From: Mesomycoplasma molare
GTDB taxonomy: Bacteria > Bacillota_I > Bacilli_A > Mycoplasmatales > Metamycoplasmataceae
Assembly: GCF_024918955.1 (NCBI RefSeq)
Contig: NZ_CP103423.1
Location: forward strand, 372,001 to 436,000
Direction of reading: 5' to 3'
Length of the DNA stretch: 64,000 nt
Below, one piece after another: positions 42,135 through 56,509 of this stretch (position 1 is the first letter of the stretch; each line of letters begins with the position of its first letter). The notes beneath the pieces are model-generated. The model did not search any database and was not told the DNA's origin. It saw only the letters and a list, made by a program, of their open reading frames with translations. The position numbers were made by a program, and so were the translations under genes.

Positions 42135-42602
42135 TTGAAAGAGAAAATAAGAGAATTTTCTGATTTAATATTTGTATATTTTTTTATATATTTATTAATA
42201 TTATTAATTTTAATTTCGCTTATCACATTAAATTATTCACTTTTACTAGGTTGAATATTCTCGTTTTTTTCTACTATAATCACATTTTTTTCAAAGATAT
42301 TTTTAGTAGAAAATTTAAAGAAAATTAATCAAAAAATAAGAAGTAAAAGAAAAAAAATTATTTATGTGTTAGGGATAATCTTTGGAATTTTTTCTTTGAT
42401 GTTTCAAGGAATATTGTTATTTTTAATAATATTAATTAATAAAAATACTTTAAATAATAATTCTAGTTCAATAGAAATAGTATCTTACCCTATAAATATA
42501 TTTAGTTATATTGTTGGTATTTCTTTATTCTTGCCTAGTATTATTTTTGAAAGAGTTTTAAAAAAAATAAAGGAGAAAAAGAATGGAAAACTGATTAAGT
42601 AA
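42135..42602 (+). CDS. AtpI-like membrane protein (MG406 type)
   Basis: A 155-aa protein with four hydrophobic segments, at the head of the ATP synthase operon where AtpI, a c-ring assembly helper, is expected. The start is TTG 42135, 5 nt after GGAG. The sequence is too diverged to recognise by motif; the name depends on size, topology and position. It overlaps atpB by 20 nt. Confidence 0.65.
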
Positions 42603-43266
42603 TTGAAATCAACCACAACTTTTTACTCTTTTTATAATGGTTTTTTTAATTATGATATTTTCTATTGTTTTATATTTTCAAATTAAAAAAACTAAAAAAG
42701 ATAAAGCGCCCTCCGCTATTGTTTATTTAACAGAACAATATTTTGGAATAGTTGAAACTTTGGTTGATGAAAGTGGAGCTGAAGGTAAATTAGCTAAAAA
42801 TATAAAGCCTTATATTTTTACACTTTTAACTTTTTTACTTTTTGGTAATTTATTATCTTTATTTGGTTTGGAACCGATAGGTAGTACTTATTCAATTACA
42901 TTAACATTAGCTTTTGTATCATGATTAGGTATTTACGTAATCGGAATAACCATGCAAAAACTAAAATTTTTTAAAAAATATATGAATCCTCTAGAAATAA
43001 TTTCTATTCCAGCACCATTAATTTCATTATCTTTTAGGATGTTTGGAAATATCATTGGTGGTTCCGTAATGTTGATTTTATTTTATGCAGGAACACAATA
43101 TATTTGGTCTTTATTACCAATAGGAAATTTAAGTGTGTTTAATATACCTGCTACACTATTTATGGCGCCATTGGTATTTTATGTAGATATATTTGGAGTG
43201 GTTATTCAAGCATATGTTTTTACTTTGTTAACAACAACATATTGAGTTTCTAGCTCAAAGGAATAA
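42583..43266 (+). CDS. atpB: ATP synthase subunit a
   Basis: A 227-aa Fo stator subunit forming the proton half-channels. Conserved helix with the essential Arg: SLSFRMFGNIIGG near residues 147-159; FGNLLSLFGLEPIGS and the C-terminal DIFGVVIQAYVFTLLTTTY are also typical. AAAGGAG ribosome site. Trp at UGA in residues 4 and 7. Confidence 0.95.
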
Positions 43267-43277
43267 TTTATAAATAA

Positions 43278-43571
<294 letters not shown>

Positions 43572-43586
43572 TAATTTACTAATAAT

Positions 43587-44147
43587 ATGATAAATAGAAT
43601 TATAAAAAATTTTAGTTCAGATGGAAAAGTAGATGTAGAAAATGATGTTTCAGCATTGTTTAAAAATATTTTTCCTAATCCATGAGTTGTTTTAGCGACA
43701 ACTATAGCATTTATTATTGTATTCATTTTTTTGTTTTTTTTCATTTTTAAACCTCTAAAAAAGGTTATAGAAGAAAGAAGAGAATTTATTCAAAAAAATA
43801 TTGATGAAACAATTACGAATAAAGAAAAATCTATTAAACTTGAAGAAAAAAGAAATATAGAATTATGGGAAGCTAGAATAGCTGCAGCAGGAATAATTAA
43901 TCAAGCTAAAATAGAATCTGAAAAAATAGCTAATCAATATATTTCTAATGCGAAAAAAGAAGCTAAAAGAATCATTGAAGATGGACATATTAGTGTATCT
44001 CAACAACAAAGAAAATTTGAAGAAGAATCCAGGGAAGAAATTATAACTGTGGCTACAAAATTAGCATCAAAAATCTTAGAAAAACACGTTAGCCACTATG
44101 AAGAAAAAGAATTAATTGATAAACTGTTAAATGAGGTTTATGAATAA
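43587..44147 (+). CDS. atpF: ATP synthase subunit b
   Basis: A 186-aa peripheral-stalk protein. After about 35 polar residues comes one membrane span (LATTIAFIIVFIFLFFFIF) and a long charged helix for b-b dimerisation and binding of the delta subunit. No lipobox, unlike some mycoplasma b subunits. Starts 15 nt after atpE. Confidence 0.94.
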
Positions 44148-44149
44148 AA

Positions 44150-44707
44150 ATGCATTTAGACAAGATTGAAAAAATTAATGGATATGCACTAGCAATTTTT
44201 CAAATAGCCTTAGAAGAAGAAAAAATAAAAGATTATTATAAACAAACTGAAAAATTAAAAAAAATTTTTACTAAAGAAAAAGAATTATTACTTTTTTTAA
44301 AAAGTTTTGAAATAACATTAGAAGAAAAAGAAAATTTCATTGATACTATATTTAAAACTGAAATTGAAAATAATTTATTAAACGTAATAAAGTTATTAGT
44401 TAAAACTCATTTTATTGATTATATAAATGAAATATTTACTAAATTTGAAATAAAAGTTTTAAAATATTTAAACATGAAAAAAGCTTATGTTTATTCTGTT
44501 TATAAATTAGACAAAAACCAAATTTCAAAAATCAAAAAATTTATTGAAAGTAAAATAAATAAAAAAATCATTCTTAAACAAAAAATTGATAAAAGCTTAA
44601 TTGCTGGTTTAAAAATAATGGTTGATGATTTAGTTTTTGAAAACTCAATTTACTCACAGTTGAAAGAAATTAAAGAATTTGTATTAAAAGAAGGGAGCGT
44701 GAGATAG
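44150..44707 (+). CDS. atpH: ATP synthase subunit delta
   Basis: A 185-aa stator protein joining subunit b to the F1 head. GYALAIFQIALEE at the N-terminus and the C-terminal KIDKSLIAGLKIMVDDLVFENSI (GG.. I.. D..D..S) match OSCP/delta. It lies between atpF and atpA with a 2-nt gap upstream and the atpA ATG immediately after its stop. Confidence 0.93.
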   Translation: MHLDKIEKINGYALAIFQIALEEEKIKDYYKQTEKLKKIFTKEKELLLFLKSFEITLEEKENFIDTIFKTEIENNLLNVIKLLVKTHFIDYINEIFTKFEIKVLKYLNMKKAYVYSVYKLDKNQISKIKKFIESKINKKIILKQKIDKSLIAGLKIMVDDLVFENSIYSQLKEIKEFVLKEGSVR

Positions 44708-46269
44708 ATGTCATCAAAAACAAGTAATATTTCAGCTCTAATAAAAGCTCAAATAAAATCTTATGGTAAAAAGATAATTTCTAATGAAACAGGAAAAGTA
44801 ATTTCTGTAGGTGATGGAGTTGCGCTTGTTTCCGGTTTAGAAAAAGTCGGTTTAGGAGAATTAGTAGAATTTCCTAATAACATATACGGAATGGCTCTAA
44901 ATATAGAGTCAGATTATGTTGGTGTTGTTATTATGGGGAAAGAAAATGATGTTGCAGAAGGTGACATTGTTAAAAGAACAAAAAATATTATTTCTGTGCC
45001 TGTCGGAGAACAAATGGTTGGCCGTGTAATAGATGCGCTTGGTAGACCTATAGATGGAAAAGGATCAATCGACTTTAATAAAAGAAGAGAAATCTTTGTG
45101 CAAGCTCCAGGGGTAATGAAAAGGAAAGAAGTAAATGAACCTTTAAAAACAGGAATTTTAGCAATTGATTCAATGGTTCCGATTGGGAAAGGTCAACGTG
45201 AATTAATTATAGGTGACAGACAAACAGGAAAAACAGCAGTTGCAATAGATGCTATTTTAAATCAAAAAGGGCAAAATGTTCATTGTGTTTATGTTGCTAT
45301 AGGGCAAAAAAATTCAACAGTGGCTCAAATTGTGAATAAATTACAAAAAAGCGGCGCAATGGAATATACTACAGTAGTAGTTGCTGGTGCATCAGAATTA
45401 GCTCCTTTACAATACATCGCTCCATATTCGGGTGTAACAATTGCTGAAGAATGAATGTATAAAGGAAAAAATGTTTTAGTAGTTTATGATGATTTATCAA
45501 AACATGCCGTTGCTTATAGAACACTTTCTCTTTTACTAAGAAGACCACCAGGTAGAGAAGCTTTCCCAGGAGATATTTTCTATCAACATTCATATTTATT
45601 AGAAAGAGCTGCAAAACTAAATTCAGAAAATGGTGGTGGATCAATCACAGCGTTACCCATTATTGAAACACAAGCAGGAGATATTTCTGCTTATATTCCA
45701 ACAAATGTTATTTCGATAACAGATGGGCAAATTTTTATGAAGGAGTCTTTATTTAATTCAGGACAAAAACCTGCAGTTGATGTTGGATTTTCTGTTTCCC
45801 GTGTTGGTTCAAGTGCTCAAACAAAAGCTATGAAATTTGTTTCTTCTTCTTTAAAATTGCAATTAGCTCAGTATAATGAATTAAAATCATTTGCTCAATT
45901 TGGTTCTGATCTAGATGAATCTACCAGAAGAATTTTAGACCATGGATCTAAAGTATATGAATTATTAAAACAATGACAATATATTCATTTCTATCAAAAT
46001 GATCAAGCTATTATATTACTATCTGTTAAAGACAGATTTATAAATCCTATACCAAAAGATTATATTCTTCAATATAGAGATGAATTAGTTAAATTTATAA
46101 ATAGTGACACTAAAGCTTTAGAACTAAAAGCAGAACTAATAAAAGAAAGAGCTTTTAATGACAATTTATTGCTAGAATTTAAAAAATTAATAAGAGATTT
46201 TGTATTGGAATTTATAAATAAAATCCCTAATTATAATCCTGAAGAACATCCTTCAATTCCGGAGTTATA

Positions 46270-46270
<1 letters not shown>
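44708..46270 (+). CDS. atpA: ATP synthase subunit alpha
   Basis: A 520-aa F1 subunit with the non-catalytic nucleotide site. Walker [12 protein letters not shown] near residues 168-178, [41 protein letters not shown] and the [15 protein letters not shown] signature. UGA codons at 45452 and 45974 are Trp; the stop is TAA at 46268, sharing a base with atpG. Confidence 0.97.
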
Positions 46271-48541
<2,271 letters not shown>

Positions 48542-48542
48542 A

Positions 48543-48917
48543 ATGGCAAAAAAAACAAAATTAAAAATTATCACTCCCAATGGAATATTTTTAGAAAAAG
48601 AAATTGATATTATTACTATTAAAACAACAGAAGGATATAAAGGATTTCAATACGGCATTCAACCAATTGTCGCCTCATTGGTTCCGTCTAAATTTAATAT
48701 TAGAATAGATTTAAAACAAGAGGAACTATATATATTATCAGGTATAATTTATGCTGAAAAAGAATTTATTAATATAATTACTGATTCTATATCTTATGAA
48801 AAAACTATTTTAGAAGGAAACTCTTATAGTAAAACTAATAACTTTAAAACATCTATAGAAAATATTGAAAAAGAAATAAAATTAAAAAAAGAAATAGAAA
48901 AAACTAGAAATAATTAA
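48543..48917 (+). CDS. atpC: ATP synthase subunit epsilon
   Basis: A 124-aa subunit. The N-terminal beta-sandwich shows KLKIITPNGIFLEKEIDIITIKTTEGYKG with the usual GPIV-like turn replaced by GIQPIV; ELYILSGIIYAEKEFINIITD matches the family. A short helical C-terminus follows. Last gene of the ATP synthase operon, 1 nt after atpD. Confidence 0.92.
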   Translation: MAKKTKLKIITPNGIFLEKEIDIITIKTTEGYKGFQYGIQPIVASLVPSKFNIRIDLKQEELYILSGIIYAEKEFINIITDSISYEKTILEGNSYSKTNNFKTSIENIEKEIKLKKEIEKTRNN

Positions 48918-48924
48918 AAATAAA

Positions 48925-48956
48925 AGAACCAAACGTTAATATTGTTGGTTTTTTTA
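48925..48956 (+). terminator. Terminator of the ATP synthase operon
   Basis: AACCAA / TTGGTT stem, 12-nt loop, then TTTTTTT. Confidence 0.75.
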
Positions 48957-49010
48957 TTTTTAATTATTTTTTTAGTATAATGTAAAATATAAAAAAAGAA
49001 AGAGTATAAA

Positions 49011-50117
49011 ATGAAAAAAAAGTATAAAAAAATATTTTTTTCGTTTTCAACAGTTATTTTACCTTCTTTTTTTGTTATTTCTTGTGAAAAAAATCAATTA
49101 AATGATGAAAATTTATTTAATGAAAAAATAGATTTTTCTAAAATAATTGGAAAAAATAATTCTATTATAATTAATGAAAATGTAAACCTAGAAAAAGAAA
49201 AAACAAAAATCGAAACTGAAGAAAAAGAAAACGAAAAAGAAATTAATAAAGATAATAATACTTCTAACAATGTACCTGGTAATGAAATCAATGATAAAAA
49301 AGAAGACGCGATCGAAAAAAATGATGCTGATTCAAGTTCTAGTGTAAATAATTCAACTTTAGTGTTAGATAATGCTCAATTATTTTTTGACGATGATTTA
49401 GAATCATTTTCATTAGAGGTAAGAACAAATAAAGAAAATTTAGATTTTAGAGAAGCACAAAAATTTTATTTTACATATAAATTATATAATGTTGAAGGTT
49501 CTGAAGAAGAAATTATAAGAAAGCCCTCATCTTTTGATTCTGATAAGTCCTCAAAATTAATTTTATTTATTGAAAATGAAAAAAACTTTAAAAAACTTAA
49601 AATTCAATCAGTAGAATATTTAAAAGATCAATTAGACATTTCTAATATAAATCAAGAACTTTCTTTCCCGAACAAAGAACCTAAAGAAACTATTGATGGT
49701 GAAATGAATAGTGGAAATCATAGCGAAGGAGACGAATCTTTAGATTCAAATACTTCAACAACAGGAGAAGATTCAGATGCAATTTTAAGTGTTAGTTCTA
49801 TCTCAGTGGAGGTAGATGAGTTATTACAAAATGAAGCCACTCTAAGTTTAAGACTAAATAAAGAAATTGAAAAAGAATCTGCTCAAAATATTAAAATAAA
49901 ATTAAAAAAATATATAAATACAACAGAAACAGAAGAAGTAGAAATAGAATATACAATTAATCATCCAATAAAAACAAATAAAACTAATTTAGTCAGCGCT
50001 GATTTATTTGATTTAGAATACAATACAAAATATGAAATTAGTAGTATTAAATATGATTCTAATTTTATAACATTCCCAAGTTCTAACGCAATATTTCAGA
50101 CAGGAGCAGAAGAATAA
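49011..50117 (+). CDS. Surface lipoprotein with acidic low-complexity region
   Basis: A 368-aa lipoprotein (lipobox FVISC, Cys at 25). Residues about 60-115 are a Lys/Glu/Asn/Asp-rich unstructured stretch, and a second acidic linker lies at about 225-260. The two regions around them (NAQLFFDDDLESFSLEVRTN and ISVEVDELLQNEATLSLRLN) share a pattern and could be two related beta domains. No UGA. Own promoter and terminator; monocistronic. No family recognised. Confidence 0.75.
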   Translation: MKKKYKKIFFSFSTVILPSFFVISCEKNQLNDENLFNEKIDFSKIIGKNNSIIINENVNLEKEKTKIETEEKENEKEINKDNNTSNNVPGNEINDKKEDAIEKNDADSSSSVNNSTLVLDNAQLFFDDDLESFSLEVRTNKENLDFREAQKFYFTYKLYNVEGSEEEIIRKPSSFDSDKSSKLILFIENEKNFKKLKIQSVEYLKDQLDISNINQELSFPNKEPKETIDGEMNSGNHSEGDESLDSNTSTTGEDSDAILSVSSISVEVDELLQNEATLSLRLNKEIEKESAQNIKIKLKKYINTTETEEVEIEYTINHPIKTNKTNLVSADLFDLEYNTKYEISSIKYDSNFITFPSSNAIFQTGAEE

Positions 50118-50127
50118 TATAATGAGT

Positions 50128-50166
50128 AAATATAACTAATATTTTTAATGTTGGTTATATTTTTTT
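50128..50166 (+). terminator. Terminator of the monocistronic lipoprotein gene
   Basis: AAATATAAC / GTTATATTT stem followed by TTTTTT, 11 nt behind the stop. Confidence 0.7.
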
Positions 50167-50234
50167 AATTTAAAAATAAAATAATTTTAAAAAAACGAGA
50201 TTCGTATTATAATATTTGTAAAAACATATGTAGA

Positions 50235-52139
50235 ATGGAAGAAAAACTAATGAAGTCATTTTGAAATTATGTTGCCTTCATACACAAATTAACAATAAAA
50301 AAGAAAAATACAATAATAATTCCTTTAATATGATTAATAATAGCGACCGCAGTAACATTTTCTCTTTTTTCATTAAATTTTGAAAAAAATACTAAAGTTT
50401 TAATATTTTATATTATTATTTTTGTTGAATTATTATTAACTGTTTTATTTTCATCAATAAAATCAATAAATATTTTTAAGGATTTAGAGGACGAGGGGAT
50501 AGAATTATTAACTCTTTCTAAACCTATTTCGAGAAAAAAAATTATATGAGGCAAAAGTGTTGCCAATTTATCTTTTGGAATTTACTGAGCTTTATTAATG
50601 GTTTTTGTAAATTTTCTAATACTTTTATTAGGGTTAAAAGACTATGATAGTTTTGTACTAGGATTCATTTCTTTTCCTGTATTTTTAATATCATATATTA
50701 TTTTTAGTAACTTAAGTTCTCTTATTGCTTTTAAAGTAAATGCAAAAGTTGCAATTACTTTGCCTCTTGTGCTTTTTAGTCCCTTAGTTCTAGGTGGAAC
50801 TATTATTTCTTCAAAAACAACTTCAACAAGTAATAATATTGCATTTTATTTAAACAATAAGTATGAAAATAATCCCTCCGGAAACATAGCAAACATAGAA
50901 AAATTTTATTTAAACAATAAAGAAGATACTTTCTATATAATACCTAATGGAAGCGACAAAATAAAATTAAGAACTGATCAAATCGAATATTTAAAAGAAG
51001 CTTTTAAAATTTCACGTAACTCAGCTACTGAATGACAAATATATTCTTATTTATCATTGCCTTATCAATTGGTAGATTATTTCAATATAGAGAATATAAA
51101 TATTTCAAACGCTTTAACGTCTGAAAAAATAACAAATTTAGACGATTACATTTATTATAAGAATAATGATAATTTTGCATATAACTATGATTTAAATACA
51201 AAAGTAAATTTAAAAAAATATTTTATAACAGACAAAATAATAAGAACAAATAATAAAGATAATAATGAAATTGTTGAAGAAAGAGTAAACAAACCTGTAT
51301 ATTTAGTTCCTGGTTCTTTAAAATCATTTAGTCAAATCGATCATCTTATAAATACCAATATTATTTACGCCAGAGAAGGTGCTGAGGATTTTGCGCAAAA
51401 ATTCCCTGAAGATAAATTTGTTCACTCAGCTACTGACAATTTATTAGGAGAATTAAAGTGAACATACATTAAAGAATTATTAGAAAACGAAGTTTTTCAA
51501 TATTATGCTAATATGATAGCTAAAGAAATTTTTGTAGACTTAAAAGATGATTCTTTAGAAAATATAAGTGGAATTAAAAATGTAATTTTTGATGTAATAT
51601 CTAAAAAATTAAAAGATGAAGAATATGAATTATTAAAAATTAACGATATTAGAGCTACTATTTTAAATAAAGATTCTCTCGAAAATGGAAAAATAAAAAC
51701 AATAATAGAGAAAAAAATTTATTTGGCTACAGCTTTTATTTATTATCTTTACTTTAAATATAATAACACCTACATCGCTGACGCAATTTTGTATAACGAA
51801 GCAAATAATAACTTTGATCCTCATTCCTATTCTTTATTAATTGATAATTTTAGATATAGAATAGGAGGTTTTAGCAAATATGTTGCTAAGCAACAAATAG
51901 AAGAGGAAGAAATAACAGATAGTGAAGGAAATAAAAAAAAGGAAAGAAAAGTTAAAATAAGATATGACATTGAACCATCTAACAACTTTTTATTTCAACC
52001 TTTAGAAGAAGTTTGACAAGTATCTAGAAATGGTATTCCTACAGTTAATAAAAATTTATATTTTTTAATTTGAATTAGTTTCGCGATAATATTCGTATTA
52101 ATAAATAATAGATTATATTTCAAAAAGGATTATAAATAA
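50235..52139 (+). CDS. ABC-2 type transporter permease with large extracytoplasmic domain
   Basis: A 634-aa membrane protein. Five hydrophobic spans lie in residues about 28-205, after which about 395 mostly polar residues precede a last span near residues 605-625 (LYFLIWISFAIIFVLI) and a basic tail. DLEDEGIELLTLSKPISRKKIIWGK between spans 2 and 3 is the conserved cytoplasmic motif of ABC-2 permeases (known from NatB/GldA-type proteins). Start ATG 50235. The stop TAA shares a base with the ATPase ATG (TAATG). The substrate is unknown; the operon's four lipoproteins hint at surface handling. Confidence 0.82.
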
Positions 52140-52849
52140 TGGAAAAAAATATTTTAGAAGTTAAAAATTTGACAAAAATATATTCCAATAATAAAGAAAA
52201 AACAGGTATTTTTGATTTAAATTTCGATGTTAAAAAAGGTTCTTTTCATGCTTTTATAGGAGAAAATGGAGCGGGAAAAACAACAACAATTAAAACAATT
52301 ATTGGCTCATATATTAATTTCAGCGGTAATGTTACTATAAATGGAATTGATATAAGAAATTATAAAAGTAGACAAGCATTAGGTTATATACCTGAAAATG
52401 CAATATTCCCAAAAGAATTAACAGTTTTAGAATACTTAAGATATTTAGGTCAGTTGTTTGGCTCTGATAAAAAAGAATTAGATATAAAAATAGATAATTT
52501 GCTTAAGGAATTCGAAATTGAAGAACTAAAAAATAAAAAACCATTTTATTTTTCTTCAGGTCAAAAGAAAAAAATATTATTAATACAAGCTCTATTAAAT
52601 GAACCAGAAATAATTATTTTAGATGAACCTGCTGCTAATTTAGACCCAACTGCAAGGTTTCAGTTATTTCATTTACTTAAAAAACTTCATCAAAAAGGAA
52701 TAACAATTTTTATAAGTTCGCACATTTTGAGCGAAATAGATAAATTTGTAGATTCTCTTACTCTAATACATAAAGGAGAGATTGTTTATTCCGGATTAAG
52801 ATACACTGATTTGGAAACAATTTTTTATGAAAAAGTTATTAAAGTATAG
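52139..52849 (+). CDS. ABC transporter ATP-binding protein (ABC-2 type)
   Basis: A 236-aa ATPase. Walker A GENGAGKTTTIKTI near residues 41-54, Q-loop YIPENAIFPKELTV, signature FSSGQKKK, Walker B IIILDEPAANLD, H-loop FISSHIL. Class typical of CcmA/NatA exporters. Overlaps the permease by 1 nt and the next lipoprotein by 23 nt, so all three are coupled. Confidence 0.93.
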   Translation: MEKNILEVKNLTKIYSNNKEKTGIFDLNFDVKKGSFHAFIGENGAGKTTTIKTIIGSYINFSGNVTINGIDIRNYKSRQALGYIPENAIFPKELTVLEYLRYLGQLFGSDKKELDIKIDNLLKEFEIEELKNKKPFYFSSGQKKKILLIQALLNEPEIIILDEPAANLDPTARFQLFHLLKKLHQKGITIFISSHILSEIDKFVDSLTLIHKGEIVYSGLRYTDLETIFYEKVIKV

Positions 52850-53879
52850 TTTATTTTTAAATTTTAGTTTTTTAAGTACGTCCTTTATTGTTTCTTGTAA
52901 AAGTAGTGAAAACTACAATAAAAATGATTACTCCCCTTATAAAGATTTGATTGAAGAAAACGTTATTTTGAACGATCAAATTAAATCTTTTACAAATAAA
53001 CATTTTTTCAAGGGCGATGATAAAAATATTAGAGAGTTTTTTACTCAACAAATTAGAGTAGAAAAGAAATTCAAAAATGAATTAAATATATCTTTAACAT
53101 TCGCTCCTTTATTTATTCCTAATATTTTAAATATAGCTTCAGAATTTCAACTAAAACACGCAATTAATTCAGTAGATGTTATTTCTGATACTTTGACACA
53201 AAGATGATTTTGATATATACAAAATATTAAAAATTTTAGTTATGTGTTTAATAATTGAAGATCAGACTTCAAAGATTATAAAAATAGTGAAGGTCAAAAC
53301 GATAATTCTGATAGGGAAATTTTTACTAAAATTTACGATGATAAAGAAAAATTATTTAGATCTTTTAAAAATTATGAAATTAAAGAATTTAGTCCAGAAA
53401 TAAAAATTGAAAACATTAAAACTGATAAATTATTTGACTTACAAATAGTTTTTTTAAGAATGGAAAATCAAGATAAAAACAATATTTTGATACCAATATT
53501 TTTATATAAAAAAGCAAAAAATGGCGATGTAAAAATTTCAATAACAGGAGAAATTTTTAGTTTTAAAAATAAGATAGATATTTGAAATAATGAAATTTAT
53601 AATAAATTAGCAAATTATATTTCCGAAGGAAGAAAATACTTTGCTCAAAAAACAGTTGATTATCAAAGAAAACTTTTTGAATCAGAAAATAAAAATGGAT
53701 TAGAAAAATTCGATGAAACTAAATTTTTAATAGACTATAATGATGTTAATTTTATAAAACATTATGATAAAAACAATTATACAAATTCGTTTTACTATGC
53801 AATTAATAAATATAATGATGAAAAAAATCAAGAAAATAAAATATATAGATATAGTTGAGGCTTTATAAATGAAAAATAA
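52827..53879 (+). CDS. Lipoprotein 1 of the ABC-2 operon
   Basis: A 350-aa lipoprotein (lipobox FIVSC, Cys at 24). Contains RWFWYIQNIKNFSYVF, related to the NW(x)nNLDxFxF motif of the three lipoproteins that follow, then a mixed alpha/beta body. UGA at 53205 and several others are Trp. Starts inside the ATPase gene and overlaps the next lipoprotein by 11 nt. Function unknown. Confidence 0.78.
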
Positions 53880-54711
53880 ATTAGTGAAAAAAGTAATGCC
53901 ATTACTTTTTATATCATTTTTTAATTTAATATCTTGCGCTAATTATTCTAATCAGTTTTATCTAAATTCTTTGGTATCAAATGATGATTCTGTTGCATCT
54001 CCTTCTACTAATAATGAAAAAAATATTCATAATTCCATAATTAATAATTTATTATCTATGGCGTTTAAAAATAATCAAGAAAAGATTTTAGACTATAAAA
54101 ATTCTCAAAATAAAAATTCAAAATCATTATTTAATCAATATAATAATATATCTAAGTTATTTTTTGCTAGTGAAAATAAAAAAGAATTTGCTCAACAACA
54201 ACAAGATTTTTTTACAAAAAACTGATACTTTATTTTAAATAATTTAGATAAATTTCAATTTAATTTTGTTGAATTTGTTACTTCAGATTTGTCTAAAAAT
54301 TACTCAACAAGTGAAGAATATAAACAAAAAGTAAAAATAAAAGAATTAAATAACAAATATGAACCTTTTACATTTGAAAATACTTATTTAGAAAGTTTAA
54401 GGGAAGGGGTAGAATCTGCTGAATTAGGGGATTCTTTAGTATATTATATAAGGAAAAATAAATTAGTATTTAGAGTTTTGATAAATAATTTAAGAGCCCA
54501 GGGGAATGAACCAGAAGTACTATTAAAACCACTAAATTGAAACTTTAGTGAATCGAAAGCAAATATAATTTCTCCTTTATTAATTTCTAATGTTGTTCAT
54601 CAATTATTTATACATAATTATCCAAGTGGTAAAGATGAGTTTGAAATTGAAATGGTTGAAAAACAAAAATATGGATCTCCCGTTTTTGTTTTTCCTACTT
54701 TAAAAGAATAG
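53869..54711 (+). CDS. Lipoprotein 2 of the ABC-2 operon
   Basis: A 280-aa lipoprotein (lipobox LISC, Cys at 23). Key segment NWYFILNNLDKFQFNFVEF. A Gln-rich stretch (KEFAQQQQDFF) precedes it. UGA codons at 54223 and 54538 are Trp. Overlaps lipoprotein 1 and ends 9 nt before lipoprotein 3. Confidence 0.78.
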
Positions 54712-54720
54712 GAGTTGAAA

Positions 54721-55656
54721 ATGAAAAGAATATTTAAAAAAATTATTTTTTCACTTTTTTTATTATTTAGTTTTTGTTCAGCTTCATGTTCTCATCAAAA
54801 AGAAATTGGTGTCAATTCAAAAGAATTAAAAGATTTAGTTGTTTTTAATGAAAGAGAAATTAAGTGAAATAATTTTTTAAATAAATCATATGTGGATACT
54901 ATTTTAAAAATGGTTTTTAACAATAATGAAAAAGAAAAAGAAAAATATATAGAATCACAAAAAAAATTAGATGATAATTATTTAGAAGAATTAAAAACAT
55001 GAGTGAGATATTCTAATAATATTGTTTTTCCTTATGATAAAACAGAAAGATTTATTTTATCTTCTTCGGGTCAAAAAAGAAACTTTGTTACTTCGTTTGG
55101 TAGCGAAAAATTAGATGAGTTATATAATAAAAATTGACTATTTTTCTTATTTAATCTAGATAAATTTGTTTTTTTACAATATCCAGATGTTTCAACATCA
55201 GATAATGAAAATAAAGAATTAATTGATGAAATTGAAGCTTCGAAAAGAATTTATGATGATTTTTATGTATCTCAAAGCAATGAAATTATTGACTATGTTA
55301 TTCAAAAATATAATATAGAAGTGAACGAAATAGATAATTCTGAATTATATGAGGATAGAATTTTTTTGTTAACTAAAGATGGTCGAATTATTCGATTTGA
55401 TATTTCAGGAAGTAAAACAAATGACAAAATAAATATTAGAAACTCATCATTGCATAGTTATTTATACTCATATCCCAAATTAATAAAAAGTGCTAATAAA
55501 TTAAATGATTTTGATTTAAAAAAATACGTTGAAGTTGTAAAAGAATGAGGAGATTTTGACTATAAATTTAGTGAGTCAAAAAAAATCATATATATTGATG
55601 AGTATGGAAATAGGGAATTTAGATACACATTAATAAATATTAAGGAAGAAAAATAA
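54721..55656 (+). CDS. Lipoprotein 3 of the ABC-2 operon
   Basis: A 311-aa lipoprotein (signal with SASC lipobox, Cys at 23). Key segment NWLFFLFNLDKFVFLQYP; a second common part near the C-terminus reads WGDFDYKFSESKKIIYI. GGAG ribosome site. Two nt before the GTG of lipoprotein 4. Trp residues are UGA. Confidence 0.78.
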
Positions 55657-55658
55657 TA

Positions 55659-56477
55659 GTGAAAAAAAAATTTTTAATAAGTACATGTCTAGCTATTCCT
55701 TTTATACTTTTTACTTCATGTATAAGTCAACAACATGAATCAGAAATTGAAAGAAATAGAGATGAGGGTAATGAAAATAACAAAAACGTTATAGAAATAG
55801 CTAAGAAATTAGAAATTCAAGATATTTCTAAATCAATTTACGATAAAAAAATTAAATGAGATAATTTTGTAAGTGAATTTAATAATTTAAATATTGAATC
55901 AAAAACGTATTTTTCTGATTTTGAAAAACTCATTAATAAAAATTGAGTACTTTTTATCTCTAATCTAGATTATTTTAGATTTAAGCAACAACCAAATAAC
56001 AAATGATTTTTACACAAAGAAACGGAAGAAGCCAAATATTCAAATTTTTATAAGCACAATATAGGTTTAACAAAAAATGATGAAGAGTCATTACCACATC
56101 ATACACATGTAAAATTTCCTACTAATTTATTAAATTCACGAACATTTAAAACTTTATCTTATACATCTAAAAAATTTATTTCAGAGAAAACAGGTAACCC
56201 AAGCATTTATGTTTCTTTCGGTAGAATAGTTATTAATTTTGAAAAAAGAAATGATAAAATTTATATATCACCAAATTTTCTTTATTTTGTAAATAATAAA
56301 GGATCTTATTCAGGATCTTTAGATGAAGAATTATTAGATATTGTTATAGGTATTTTAAATATACCTGAAAATGGATTTAGTCAAGAATTATCAAATATTA
56401 TAGATCGTACTACAAAAGAAATTGGATATCCTGCAAATCTTTTTTTAGAAAGTAAAAATAACAAAAATATACGTTAA
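55659..56477 (+). CDS. Lipoprotein 4 of the ABC-2 operon
   Basis: A 272-aa lipoprotein (lipobox FTSC, Cys at 21). The start is GTG 55659, two nt after the previous stop, placing the signal peptide (MKKKFLISTCLAIPFILFTS) exactly at the N-terminus. Key segment NKNWVLFISNLDYFRFKQQP. The TAA lies in the left arm of the terminator. Confidence 0.78.
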
Positions 56478-56494
56478 ATAACGTATATTTTTGT
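56459..56494. terminator. Strong bidirectional terminator
   Basis: AACAAAAATATACGTTA, loop AA, and its perfect complement (17 bp). Serves the lipoprotein operon and the minus-strand operon ending at 56510. Confidence 0.85.
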
Positions 56495-56509
56495 TATTTA
56501 GATAAATAA

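Noticed and set aside
42029-42226. Minus-strand 65-aa ORF before the ATP synthase operon
   Set aside because: It lies opposite the AtpI-like gene and its upstream region, is low-complexity Lys/Phe/Ile, and lacks a ribosome site.
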